Assembly: GCF_012940005.1 (NCBI RefSeq)
Contig: NZ_SPMX01000060.1
Location: 1 to 64,000 of the forward strand
Length of the DNA: 64,000 nucleotides
Origin: Candidatus Accumulibacter contiguus
GTDB taxonomy: Bacteria; Pseudomonadota; Gammaproteobacteria; Burkholderiales; Rhodocyclaceae
Direction of reading: 5' to 3'
Under the pieces are notes generated by a model. The model saw nothing but the letters and a program-made list of their open reading frames with translations. It searched no databases and had not been told where the DNA came from. A program made the position numbers and the translations under genes. Below are positions 1 through 10,814 of the stretch, piece by piece; the stretch's first letter is position 1, and every line of letters starts with the position of its first letter.

Positions 1-1
1 C

Positions 2-451
2 GGTGCTGGAACGATCAAGGACACCGTCGACGAAATGCGTGCTGCCGGCGAGAAGATCGGCGTGCTGGGAATCACTTCCTACCGGCCTTTCCCGATCGAT
101 AGCGTCCGTGCCGCACTGCAGAACGCGCAGCGCGTGGTGGTGCTCGAGAAGAGCCTGGCCGTCGGCATCGGTGGCATCCTGTCTACCGACGTGCGCATGG
201 CGATGTCGGGCCTGCAGTTGCACGGCCATACCGTCGTCGCCGGACTCGGCGGGCGGGCGATCACCCGCAAATCCCTGCGAGCGCTGTTTGCCAAGGCCGC
301 TCGTGGCGAACTCGAACATCTCACCTTCCTCGATCTCGACTGGAACGTGGTCAACAAGCAGCTCGAACGCGAGCGCACCACTCGCCGTTCGGGTCCGGCA
401 GCCGAAAGCATGCTGCGCGACGTGGGCGTCATTGCCGCCCGTATTGGCTGA
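2..451 (+). CDS. porA: pyruvate (2-oxoacid):ferredoxin oxidoreductase alpha subunit, C-terminal part
   Basis: The frame is open from the window edge and ends with TGA at 449-451; about 149 C-terminal residues are visible and the start lies outside. The product is the C-terminal part of the alpha subunit of a thiamine-dependent 2-oxoacid:ferredoxin oxidoreductase. It resembles the family around '[20 protein letters not shown]' and '[18 protein letters not shown]', which belong to the transketolase-C-like domain. The enzyme interconverts pyruvate plus CoA with acetyl-CoA, CO2 and reduced ferredoxin in the cytoplasm. The beta-subunit gene starts 11 nt downstream and a ferredoxin/NAD(P)H oxidoreductase follows, so this is one operon. 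Pyruvate as substrate is inferred from the nearby ppdK; another 2-oxoacid cannot be excluded. Confidence 0.85.
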   Translation, partial: GAGTIKDTVDEMRAAGEKIGVLGITSYRPFPIDSVRAALQNAQRVVVLEKSLAVGIGGILSTDVRMAMSGLQLHGHTVVAGLGGRAITRKSLRALFAKAARGELEHLTFLDLDWNVVNKQLERERTTRRSGPAAESMLRDVGVIAARIG

Positions 452-462
452 GGACATCTACG

Positions 463-1477
463 ATGAGCTTCCAACCCCTGCATTTCTACCAGACCGGCAC
501 CTTCACCATCGGCAACCGCCTGCTCGGCGAAGAAGACCGGACGGTGCAGTCCGACATCCGCCGCACCAATTCACTCAATTCGGGGCATCGCGCCTGCCAG
601 GGCTGCGGTGAAGCACTCGGCGCACGTTTCGCCATCGATGCGGCGATGAATGCCGCGCGTGGCCGACTGATTGCAGCCAATGCCACCGGCTGCCTCGAAG
701 TCTTCTCGACCCCCTACCCCGAGACCTCGTGGCAGATTCCATGGATTCACTCGCTCTTCGGCAACACCGCCGCGGTCGCCACCGGCATCGCTGCTGCGAT
801 CAAGGTGAAAAGAACAAAAAGGCGAGATGGCTGATGTCCGCGTCGTTGCCCAGGGCGGCGACGGTGGCACCACCGACATCGGTTTCGGCTGCCTGTCGGG
901 GATGTTCGAGCGTAATGATGACGTTCTGTACATCTGCTACGACAACGGCGGCTACATGAACACCGGCGTACAGCGCAGTTCGGCTACGCCGCCGGCAGCC
1001 CGCACGGCGACCACCATGCCGGTCGGCCCGGAGCCCGGAAACGTCTTCGGCCAGGGCAAGTTCGTCCCGGCGATCGCCATGGCGCACGAGATTCCCTACG
1101 TCGCGACGGCTACCGTTGCGGGCCTGCACGACCTCGAATACAAGGTCACCAAGGCCATGGGCATGCGCGGCGCCCGCTACATCCATATTCTGGTGCCCTG
1201 CCCTCTTGGCTGGGGCGCGGCGTCGCAGGACACCATCAAGCTGGCACGCCTGGCCAAGGAAACCGGCATCTTTCCGGTTTTCGAAGCGGAACATGGCGAA
1301 GTCACCGGCGTCCTGAAAATCCGCCGGCAACAGCCAGTCGAGGAGTATCTGCGACTGCAGAAACGCTATGCCCATCTGTTCGGCAAGACGCCGGCAGTGG
1401 CAACGATCGCCCGCCTGCAGGCGGCGGCAGACAAGAACATTCGCAAGTACGGACTGCTTGACCAGGAGGCGAACTGA
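463..1477 (+). CDS. porB: pyruvate (2-oxoacid):ferredoxin oxidoreductase beta subunit, frameshifted
   Basis: This is the thiamine diphosphate-binding beta subunit. The first frame (463-834) carries the iron-sulfur motif [12 protein letters not shown]; the second (ending 1477) carries the TPP motif [14 protein letters not shown] and [10 protein letters not shown]. The two halves sit in different frames. Removing one A from the AAAA run at 808-811 joins them as [20 protein letters not shown], matching the family layout of about 338 residues. The break therefore looks like a one-base insertion in a homopolymer, either a sequencing error or a recent mutation. The stop overlaps the next start (ATGA at 1475-1479), which suggests translational coupling. 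If the frameshift were real, the enzyme would be non-functional. Confidence 0.85.
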
Positions 1478-3099
1478 TGGAAAAACCCTTTGCCATAACT
1501 CTAGACCCCGGCTCTTCGCTGGCCAACCGCACCGGCTCGTGGCGCACCTCCAGGCCGGTGTATGTTGACCGCCTGCCGCCCTGCAACAATCAATGCCCGG
1601 CCGGCGAAGACATCCAGGGCTGGCTGTTCCATGCCGAATCCGGCAACTACGAAAGCGCCTGGCGGCACCTGACCAAGGACAACCCCTTCCCGGCGATCAT
1701 GGGACGCGTCTGCTACCATAGTTGCGAGAACGTCTGCAACCGCGGCAAGATTGACGAGCCGGTCGGCATCAATTCGGTCGAGCGCTTTCTCGGCGACGAG
1801 GCACTCAAGCGCGGCTGGAAGCTGACGGCACCGACCACCGAATCTGGCAAGCATATCCTGATCGTCGGCGCCGGCCCCTCGGGCATGTCGGCAGCCTACC
1901 ACCTGCGCCGGCTCGGTCACCGCGTCACGGTCCATGAGGCGGGTCCGCTGCTCGGCGGCATGATGCGCTTCGGCATTCCCAAGTACCGTTTGCCGCGCGA
2001 TGTGCTCGAAGCCGAGATGCAGCGTGTCGTGGAACTTGGGGTCACGGTGAAACTGAACAGCAAGGTCGATAACATTCTCGACACCATGCAGGCCGGCAAG
2101 TTCGACGCCGCTTTCCTGGCGGTCGGTGCACACATCGGCAAGCGGGCGAGGATTCCTGCCGGTGACGCCGCAAAAATCATCGACGCCATTTCGCTGCTGC
2201 GCAGCATGGAAGGTGAAGACAAGCCCATGCTGGGCAGGCGCGTCGTCGTTTATGGTGGCGGCAACACGGCCATCGACGTGGCGCGCACCGCCAAGCGCAT
2301 GGGTGCCGAGCCGCTGATCGTCTATCGCCGTACGCGCGAGAAAATGCCGGCGCATGATTTCGAGGTCGAGGAGGCGCTCCAGGAAGGCATCATGGTCAAG
2401 TGGCTGTCGACCATCAAGCAGGCCGACGAATCCTCGTTGACCATTGAAAAGATGGCCCTCGACAGCAATGGCTTTCCGCAGCCGACGGGCGAGATTGAAA
2501 CCATCGAGGCCGACTCGCTGGTACTCGCGCTCGGGCAGGACGTCGATCTCGGTTTGCTCGAAGGCGTTCCCGGATTGCAGGTCAGCGATGGCGTGGTGCA
2601 GGTCGGCGCCAACATGATGACCGGCCATCCGGGCATTTTCGCGGGTGGCGACATGGTCCCGGCCGAACGCAACGTCACCGTCGGCATCGGTCACGGCAAG
2701 GCGGCGGCCAAGCATATCGATGCCTGGCTGCGCAACGAGCAATACGTTCCACCGCCCAAGCATGACGTCGCGATTTTCGAGAACCTCAACACCTGGTATT
2801 ACACCGATGCACCGAAAACGGTTCGCCCGATGCTGGACATCATTCGTCGTCAATCGACCTTCGATGAAGTCCAGGGCGGACTCGATGAAAGTACCGCGCT
2901 GTTCGAGGCACGGCGCTGTCTTTCCTGTGGCAACTGCTTCGAATGCGACAACTGCTACGGCGTCTGTCCGGACAATGCAGTCATCAAACTCGGCGCCGGC
3001 AAGCGCTTCGAGTTCAACTACGACTATTGCAAGGGCTGCGGCATGTGCGTCGCTGAATGTCCCTGCGGCGCGATCAAGATGGAGGCAGAAGAAATCTGA
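1477..3099 (+). CDS. NAD(P)H oxidoreductase of the GltD type with fused C-terminal ferredoxin domain
   Basis: The 540-residue protein has three parts. The N-terminal Fe-S domain has CNNQC at 36-40 and CYHSCENVC around 79-87, as in glutamate synthase small subunits. The FAD/NAD(P)H core has GAGPSG at 131-136 and a second dinucleotide fold with GGGNTAIDVARTAKRMG. A C-terminal ferredoxin-like domain is cysteine-rich (CLSCGNCFECDNCYGVCP and CKGCGMCVAECPCG). The gene overlaps porB by 1 nt, so the protein most likely passes electrons between the por ferredoxin site and NAD(P)H, with the C-terminal domain standing in for a PorD-type ferredoxin subunit. That role is inferred from fusion and position. 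No glutamate synthase large subunit is nearby, so a role in glutamate synthesis is unlikely. Confidence 0.85.
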   Translation: MEKPFAITLDPGSSLANRTGSWRTSRPVYVDRLPPCNNQCPAGEDIQGWLFHAESGNYESAWRHLTKDNPFPAIMGRVCYHSCENVCNRGKIDEPVGINSVERFLGDEALKRGWKLTAPTTESGKHILIVGAGPSGMSAAYHLRRLGHRVTVHEAGPLLGGMMRFGIPKYRLPRDVLEAEMQRVVELGVTVKLNSKVDNILDTMQAGKFDAAFLAVGAHIGKRARIPAGDAAKIIDAISLLRSMEGEDKPMLGRRVVVYGGGNTAIDVARTAKRMGAEPLIVYRRTREKMPAHDFEVEEALQEGIMVKWLSTIKQADESSLTIEKMALDSNGFPQPTGEIETIEADSLVLALGQDVDLGLLEGVPGLQVSDGVVQVGANMMTGHPGIFAGGDMVPAERNVTVGIGHGKAAAKHIDAWLRNEQYVPPPKHDVAIFENLNTWYYTDAPKTVRPMLDIIRRQSTFDEVQGGLDESTALFEARRCLSCGNCFECDNCYGVCPDNAVIKLGAGKRFEFNYDYCKGCGMCVAECPCGAIKMEAEEI

Positions 3100-3198
3100 G
3101 CGCTGCGCAACACCGGCATTGACGCTCCTGGCCGCTTGCAGCAACCGGGACGCGAAAACCACGTGACCCGGCATCGTTATCCGGATCACCCAATCTGG

Positions 3199-3229
3199 GG
3201 GCACTTCGAACCTGGCGTTTGAAGTGTCC
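3199..3229 (+). terminator. candidate terminator between the por operon and ppdK
   Basis: A stem pairs GGGCACTTCGAA with TTTGAAGTGTCC around a 7-nt loop and is followed by a pyrimidine-rich TTTCCTTCTTCC stretch. It lies in the 159-nt gap between the por operon and ppdK. Two wobble pairs and the interrupted U-tract make it weaker than the terminator after ppdK. Confidence 0.4.
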
Positions 3230-3258
3230 TTTCCTTCTTCCCTAACCGCGAGGTATGT

Positions 3259-5992
3259 ATGTCCACTGAAACAAAGAACGTCTACGTATTTGGTGCCGCT
3301 CGAACTGACGGCGATGCCACGATGAAGAATCTGCTCGGAGGCAAGGGCGCCAACCTGGCCGAAATGTGCCGCCTGGGGATTCTCGTACCCCCCCGGCTTC
3401 ACGATCAGCACCGAGGTGTGCACCGTCTATAGCGAGCAGGGTCAGGATGCCGTGGTCAAGCTGATCGAGGCGAACGTCCGCGAAGGCGTAGCTTTCGTCG
3501 AAAAGGAGATGGGCAAGAAATTCGGCGACGCATCCGATCCGCTACTGCTGTCGGTGCGCTCGGGCTCGCGCGCTTCGATGCCGGGCATGATGGACACCAT
3601 CCTGAATCTCGGCCTCAATGACGAGGCGGTTGCCGGGCTGGCGCGCAAGGCCGGCAACGAACGTTTTGCCTGGGACTCGTACCGCCGTTTCGTACAGATG
3701 TATGGCGACGTGGTGATGGGCCTCAAACCGGTATCGAAACAGGAACACGATCCCTTCGAAGTGGTCATCGACGCGCTCAAGGAGAAGAAGGGTGTGCAGC
3801 TCGATACCGAACTCGACACCAACGACCTCAAGGAACTGGTGCTGCGTTTCAAGGGACTGATTCGTGCTCGCGTCGGCCGCGAATTCCCGACCGATCCCTG
3901 GGAACAGCTGTGGGGTGCGGTGATGGCCGTTTTCCAGAGCTGGAACAACGACCGCGCCAAGGTCTACCGCGAACTGAACGACATCCCCGACTCCTGGGGT
4001 ACGGCCGTGAACGTACAGGCCATGGTCTTCGGGAATCTGGGCGATCAAAGCGGCACCGGCGTTGCCTTCACGCGCGACGCAGGCACTGGTGAAGACCTGT
4101 TCAATGGCGAATTCCTGGTCAATGCGCAGGGAGAGGACGTCGTCGCCGGCACCCGCACACCACAACAGATCACCCTCGAGGGGTCGCGCCGCTGGGCACA
4201 ACTGGCACTGGTCAGCGAAGAGGAGCGCCGCAGCAGGTTCCCGTCGCTCGAAGAACTGATGCCAGAAATCTACCAGCAACTCCTGCAGGCGGAAACGACC
4301 CTCGAGAACCATTACCGGGACATGCAGGACGTCGAGTTCACGATCCAGGAAGGCCGCCTGTGGATGCTCCAGACGCGCAACGGCAAGCGCACCGGCGCGG
4401 CCATGGTGCGTATCGCCATGCAGATGCTCAAGCAGGGCATGATCGATGAAAAAGAGGCCTTGCAGCGGGTGGACCCGGAGCGTTTGAACGAACTCCTGCA
4501 CCCGGTTTTCGACCCGGCAGCGATCAAGAGGGCACGTTCCATCGCGCATGGCCTGCCAGCCTCCCCGGGTGCTGCGACCGGACAGATCGTCTTCTTTGCC
4601 GATGAAGCCGAGGAATGGGTCAGGAAGGGCAAGACCGTGATCCTGGTTCGTCAGGAAACGTCGCCCGAAGACCTGCGCGGCATGAGCGTTGCCAAGGGAA
4701 TTCTCACCGCCCGCGGTGGCATGACCTCGCACGCGGCAGTCGTCGCGCGCGGCATGGGCAAGTGCTGCATCTCCGGCGCGGGCGCCGTACGGGTCGATTA
4801 CCACGCACGTTCGATGTCGATCGGCGACCGGATCTACAAGGAAGGCGACTGGATTTCGCTCGATGGTTCGACCGGTGAAGTCTACGAGGGTCAGGTACCG
4901 ACCAAGGAAGCCGAACTCACTGGCGACTTCGGGACCTTGATGGATCTCACCGACCGCTACAAGCGACTCGGCGTGCGCGCCAATGCCGACACGCCGGATG
5001 ATGCCAAGGTGGCACGCAATTTCGGTGCCAAGGGCATCGGTCTGTGCCGTACCGAACACATGTTCTTCGAGGGTGACCGCATCAAGGCCGTTCGCGAAAT
5101 GATCCTCGCCGACGACGAAGCCGGGCGCCGCCGGGCACTGGCCAAGCTGTTGCCGATGCAGCGCGGCGACTTCGAAGGCCTGTTCCGCGAGATGAGCGGT
5201 CTGCCGGTCACCATTCGCCTGCTCGACCCACCGCTGCACGAGTTCGTCCCGCACGATGAAGACAACCAGCGGATCATGGCGCATGAAATGAATGTGCCGC
5301 TGGGCGTGATCAAGATGCGCGTCGATGATCTGCATGAGTTCAATCCGATGATGGGTCACCGCGGCTGCCGCCTCGGCATCACCTACCCGGAAATCACCGA
5401 AATGCAGACGCGTGCGATCCTCGAAGCGGGCCTCAACATGAAGGCCAAGGGTTTCGACGTCAAGGCAGAAATCATGATCCCGCTGGTCGGAACGGTCCGT
5501 GAATTCAACGCCCAGGCCAAGGTCATCCGCCAGACGGCAGCGGCGGTCTTCGCCGAGCGCGGCGAAAAACTCGACTACCTGCTCGGCACGATGATCGAAA
5601 CGCCGCGCGCCGCCCTGATCGCCGACAGCATCGGTGGGCAGGCGGAGTTCTTCTCGTTCGGTACCAATGATCTGACGCAGATGACCATGGGCTTCTCGCG
5701 CGATGACGCCGGCAAGTTCCTGCCCAGCTATCTGAAAGACGGCATGTACGAGCAGGATCCCTTCCAGTCGATCGACCAGAAAGGCGTCGGGCTGCTGGTC
5801 AAAATGGCCGTCGAGAAAGGTCGTTCGGTACGTCCGGGAATCAAGCTGGGCGTCTGCGGTGAGCACGGTGGTGACCCGGCTTCGGTCGCGTTCTTCCACC
5901 GTACGGGTCTCGATTACGTGAGCTGCTCGCCGTTCCGGGTGCCGCTGGCCCGCCTGGCAGCAGCGCAAGCGGCCCTCGACGACGCCAAGTAA
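3259..5992 (+). CDS. ppdK: pyruvate, phosphate dikinase, frameshifted near the N-terminus
   Basis: The enzyme interconverts pyruvate, ATP and phosphate with phosphoenolpyruvate, AMP and pyrophosphate. The true start is ATG 3259 ([19 protein letters not shown]), preceded by the purine-rich GCGAGG. The frame breaks in a run of seven C at 3388-3394; six C would give [15 protein letters not shown] and join the remaining 858 residues. The nucleotide-binding N-domain is followed by the swivelling phosphohistidine domain ([20 protein letters not shown], with the catalytic His) and the C-terminal PEP/pyruvate TIM barrel ([26 protein letters not shown]). Restored length is about 910 residues, typical of the family. 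With por beside it, the genes could route acetyl-CoA and pyruvate towards gluconeogenesis. The single indel in a C homopolymer suggests an error rather than a dead gene. Confidence 0.9.
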
Positions 5993-7189
<1,197 letters not shown>

Positions 7190-7244
7190 TCGCAAGTGGT
7201 ACAATTGCCGGCTCAATTCAAACATTCTGCCTTAGGAGACTGAT

Positions 7245-7571
7245 GTGCTGATCAGCACCGCCCACGCCCAACAAGCTGCCACGACCGACCCGATGGGCGG
7301 CTTCATGCAGCTGCTGCCGATCATCCTGATGTTCGTCGTCCTCTACTTCCTGATGATTCGCCCGCAAATGAAGCGTGCAAAGGAACACAAGGCGCTGATC
7401 GAAGCCCTTGCCAAGGGCGATGAAGTCGTCACCGGCGGCGGCATTGCCGGCCGCGTCACCCGCGTCAGCGACAACTTCCTGACTCTCGAAATCGCCCCTA
7501 CCGTCGAGATCCAGGTGCAAAAGCAGGCCGTTACGGTGCTTCTGCCCAAGGGTACGCTGAAGGCGCTCTAA
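7245..7571 (+). CDS. yajC: preprotein translocase accessory subunit YajC
   Basis: A 108-residue single-pass inner-membrane protein that associates with SecDF. One hydrophobic segment (LLPIILMFVVLYFLMIRP, about residues 23-40) is followed by a cytoplasmic domain with the family signature GDEVVTGGGIAGRV. The start is GTG at 7245, not the overlapping ATG at 7243, which hits a stop after two codons; AGGAGAC at 7233-7239 gives a good ribosome binding distance. tgt lies 55 nt upstream; secD follows after 188 nt that are largely filled by a dispersed repeat. A TACAAT at 7200-7205 could be a minus-10 element, but no clear minus-35 goes with it. Confidence 0.95.
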   Translation: MLISTAHAQQAATTDPMGGFMQLLPIILMFVVLYFLMIRPQMKRAKEHKALIEALAKGDEVVTGGGIAGRVTRVSDNFLTLEIAPTVEIQVQKQAVTVLLPKGTLKAL

Positions 7572-7694
7572 CGGTCATGACTTTTCCAGGCACCCCCGAT
7601 CATGAAAGTCATGACCGTTTCCCTCTCCCCCCGACCCCTCCCCCCGCGAGGGGGGAGGAAGATTCGTGAGTCCCATACGCGACTTTCACATTAA
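7569..7694 (+). repeat. dispersed palindromic repeat, full copy 1
   Basis: The element begins on the TAA stop codon of yajC. It has three parts: a 12-bp hairpin (GGTCATGACTTT ... AAAGTCATGACC), a C/T-rich middle with its own inverted repeat (CCTCCCCCC GCGA GGGGGGAGG), and a tail ending CGCGACTTTCACATTAA. A near-identical full copy lies at 53137-53264, with partial copies near 38736, 41534, 60569 and 62189. It sits between yajC and secD, where it may affect read-through. It has no coding capacity and no transposase. Confidence 0.85.
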
Positions 7695-7759
7695 CCATTC
7701 TGCGGGCCGCTTGCCTCGCAAGTCATGCCCGCCTCCTCTGAACGCAAGCATCCATATCC

Positions 7760-9637
7760 ATGAATCGTTATCCGCTCTGGAAATACCTCACCGTCGCCTT
7801 CGCACTGCTGTTTGGCCTGGTATACACCCTGCCGAACTTCTTCGGCGAATCACCAGCGGTGCAGGTTTCCAGCGCCAAGGCCACGCTCAAGGTTGATGAC
7901 AAGACCCGTGAACGCGTCGCCAGCACCCTGCAGACGGCAGGGATCGAGAGCAGCGGAATCTTCCTCGACAGCAACGGTGTCAAGGTGCGTCTGCGGAGTA
8001 CAGACACCCAGTTGCAGACCAAGGATCTGCTGGAAAAGCAGTTCAACCCCGACGCCGGTAACCCGCAGTATGTCGTGGCGCTGAATCTGCTGTCGAGTTC
8101 GCCGCAGTGGCTGAGCAGCCTGCACGCCTTGCCGATGTACCTCGGCCTCGACCTGCGCGGCGGCGTGCATTTCCTGCTGCAGGTCGACATGAAAGGGGCC
8201 ATTACCAAACGTCTCGACGCGATCAGTGGCGACCTGCGCACGCTACTGCGCGACAAGACCGTCCGCCACGCCGGAATCACCCGCGAAGGCGAGCGGGTAG
8301 TGATTCGCTTCCGCGACAACGAGACGCGCAACAAAGCGCGGATCGTTCTCGAGGATAACCAGCCCGACCTGCTCCTGGCTGACCAGGGAGAAGGCGACGA
8401 GTTGAAGCTGGTCGCTACGCTCAAGCCCGAGGCGATCAAGCGCATCCAGGAATTCGCGATCAAGCAGAACATGACCACCCTGCACAATCGGATCAACGAA
8501 CTCGGCGTCGCCGAACCGGTGATCGCCCAGCAGGGCGCCGACCGCATCGTCGTACAGTTGCCGGGAGTCCAGGACACGGCCAAGGCCAAGGACATTCTCG
8601 GCCGTACCGCAACGCTCGAGATCCGCATGGTGGACGACACCCCTGGCGCGATCGAAGCTGCGCAGGCCGGTCAGCCACCTTTTGGCACCGAACTCTATGT
8701 CGAGCGCGGTGCCATGCCGCTGCTGGTCAAGAAGCAGGTGGTGCTGACCGGCGAACGACTCACCGACGCGCAGCCGGGTTTCGACAACCAGACGCATGAG
8801 CCCGCCGTACACCTGACTCTCGACTCGGCCGGCGCCCGCATCTTCAAGGACATCACGCGCGACAACGTCGGCAAACGCATGGCCATCGTGCTGGTCGAGA
8901 AGGGCAAGGGCGAGGTCGTCACGGCGCCCGTCATCCGGGCCGAGATCGGTGGTGGCCGCGTGCAGATTTCCGGCCGCATGAGCACCATGGAAGCCAATGA
9001 CACGGCGCTGCTGCTGCGTGCCGGTTCGCTGGCGGCACCGATGGAGATCATCGAGGAACGCACCATCGGCCCGAGCCTCGGTGCCGAAAACATCAAGAAG
9101 GGTTTCCTGTCGACGATGTGGGGTTTTGCGGCGATTGCCGCGTTCATGATTGCCTACTACATGCTCTTTGGCCTGGTTTCGGTGATTGCCCTGGCATCCA
9201 ACCTGCTGTTCCTGGTCGCCCTGCTCTCCTTGCTGCAGGCGACGCTGACCCTGCCGGGAATCGCCGCCATCGCGCTGGCGCTGGGCATGGCCATCGACGC
9301 CAACGTCCTGATCAACGAGCGGATCCGCGAAGAACTGCGCAATGGTTCGACGCCGCAAGCGGCGATTCATACCGGTTACGAGCGCGCCTTCGGCACGATT
9401 CTCGACTCCAACATCACGACGCTGATTGCCGGCATTGCCCTGCTGATTTTCGGATCCGGACCGGTCCGGGGCTTTGCGGTGGTGCACTGCCTGGGAATTC
9501 TCACCTCCCTGTTCTCCGCCGTGGTCGTCTCGCGCGCGTTGATCAACCTGATCTACGGCAGTCGCCGCAAGGTCGAGTCGCTGGCCATCGGTCAGGTCTG
9601 GAAACCGGCAAACAGCACGGCCGGCACCGTCAAATAG
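7760..9637 (+). CDS. secD: protein translocase subunit SecD
   Basis: SecD pairs with SecF in the inner membrane and uses the proton-motive force to help pull proteins through SecYEG. At 625 residues it has one N-terminal transmembrane helix (WKYLTVAFALLFGLVYTLPN), a large periplasmic domain including the conserved MYLGLDLRGGVHFLLQVD, and five C-terminal helices with the family motif ALGMAIDANVLINERIREEL. The C-terminal helices carry LDSNITTLIAGIALLIFGSG, which contains charged residues conserved in RND-type motors. secF follows after 12 nt. Confidence 0.97.
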   Translation: MNRYPLWKYLTVAFALLFGLVYTLPNFFGESPAVQVSSAKATLKVDDKTRERVASTLQTAGIESSGIFLDSNGVKVRLRSTDTQLQTKDLLEKQFNPDAGNPQYVVALNLLSSSPQWLSSLHALPMYLGLDLRGGVHFLLQVDMKGAITKRLDAISGDLRTLLRDKTVRHAGITREGERVVIRFRDNETRNKARIVLEDNQPDLLLADQGEGDELKLVATLKPEAIKRIQEFAIKQNMTTLHNRINELGVAEPVIAQQGADRIVVQLPGVQDTAKAKDILGRTATLEIRMVDDTPGAIEAAQAGQPPFGTELYVERGAMPLLVKKQVVLTGERLTDAQPGFDNQTHEPAVHLTLDSAGARIFKDITRDNVGKRMAIVLVEKGKGEVVTAPVIRAEIGGGRVQISGRMSTMEANDTALLLRAGSLAAPMEIIEERTIGPSLGAENIKKGFLSTMWGFAAIAAFMIAYYMLFGLVSVIALASNLLFLVALLSLLQATLTLPGIAAIALALGMAIDANVLINERIREELRNGSTPQAAIHTGYERAFGTILDSNITTLIAGIALLIFGSGPVRGFAVVHCLGILTSLFSAVVVSRALINLIYGSRRKVESLAIGQVWKPANSTAGTVK

Positions 9638-9649
9638 GAAAGCACGCAG

Positions 9650-10594
9650 ATGGAATTCTTCCGGATCAGTAAAGACATCCCGTTCATGCGGCATGCGCTG
9701 GTATTCAACGTCATCTCGCTGCTCACTTTCCTGCTGGCGGTGTTTTTCCTCTTCAGTCGTGGTCTGCACCTCTCGGTCGAGTTCACCGGCGGTACGCTGA
9801 TCGAACTCAACTACGCGCAGGCGGCCAAGCTGGAGCAGGTCCGCGACGGCCTCGGCAAGGCGGGCTACACCGACTTCTCGGTACAGAATTTCGGATCCAG
9901 CCAGGACGTTCTGATTCGCTTGCCGCTCAAAGCCGAGCAGAACACGGCCAAGATCGGCGAGGCAGTGATGCAGGCTCTCGCTGCCGACGCGCCCGGCGCG
10001 ACGCTGCGCCGGGTCGAGTTCGTCGGCCCGCAGGTCGGCAAGGAACTGGCGGAAAACGGCGCCCTGGCGCTATTGCTGGTGGTCATCGGCATCGTCGTCT
10101 ACCTGGCCTTCCGCTTTGAGTGGCGTTTTTCGGTATCGGCGATCATCGCCAACCTGCACGACGTAGTCATCATTCTCGGTTTCTTTGCCTTCTTTCAGTG
10201 GGAGTTCTCGCTCTCGGTACTGGCAGCGGTGCTGGCCGTCCTCGGCTACTCGGTCAATGAGTCGGTCGTCGTTTTCGACCGCGTCCGCGAGACCTTCAAG
10301 AAAGCCCGTGGCCTGAGCACGCCGCAGGTGCTCGACCACGCGATCACCAGCACCATCTCGCGAACCATCATCACGCACGCCTCGACGCAGATGATGGTAC
10401 TGTCGATGCTGCTCTTCGGCGGCGAAACGCTGTATTACTTCGCACTGGCGCTGACCATCGGCATCTGTTTCGGCATCTATTCCTCGGTGCTGGTGGCGAG
10501 TCCGCTGGTGATGTGGCTAGGCGTCTCGCGCGAGCAGTTCATCCGGCCCAAGAAACAGATCGAAGGCGCCAATGAGGATGGTGCCGTGGTCTAG
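9650..10594 (+). CDS. secF: protein translocase subunit SecF
   Basis: The 314-residue partner of SecD. The N-terminal helix is followed by the SecF periplasmic signature SVEFTGGTLIELNYAQ and five C-terminal helices with VLGYSVNESVVVFDRVRETF and TSTISRTIITHASTQMMVLS. Length and helix layout match the family. It is the last gene of tgt-yajC-secD-secF and converges on recD; the 220-nt gap after it contains no recognisable gene. Confidence 0.97.
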   Translation: MEFFRISKDIPFMRHALVFNVISLLTFLLAVFFLFSRGLHLSVEFTGGTLIELNYAQAAKLEQVRDGLGKAGYTDFSVQNFGSSQDVLIRLPLKAEQNTAKIGEAVMQALAADAPGATLRRVEFVGPQVGKELAENGALALLLVVIGIVVYLAFRFEWRFSVSAIIANLHDVVIILGFFAFFQWEFSLSVLAAVLAVLGYSVNESVVVFDRVRETFKKARGLSTPQVLDHAITSTISRTIITHASTQMMVLSMLLFGGETLYYFALALTIGICFGIYSSVLVASPLVMWLGVSREQFIRPKKQIEGANEDGAVV

Positions 10595-10814
10595 ACGCGC
10601 TGGGCAAGCGTCACTGCTGAAGGCGGAACCGGGCGCTTGGAAGAGCAACAAGCCGCAAAGAAAGCCATATGAAAAAGGGCACCGCTGAACCCTATCGCGA
10701 CTCCTGACCGACCCGGTCCGGCACCGTCACCGCCGACCCAGCATATCTTCCGGGCTGGTCGGCAATGAAGATCTGCTTGCCGCAATCGGCGTGGAACATG
10801 CCAAAAAGCCAGCC

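Noticed and set aside
463-834. porB as a true pseudogene or two separate small genes
   Set aside because: One base in AAAA restores the full-length family protein, and similar homopolymer indels occur in purM and ppdK, so error is more likely.
1501-3423. 640-codon open frame on the minus strand opposite the por-linked oxidoreductase
   Set aside because: Antisense shadow with no family similarity; the plus-strand protein has clear Fe-S and dinucleotide motifs.
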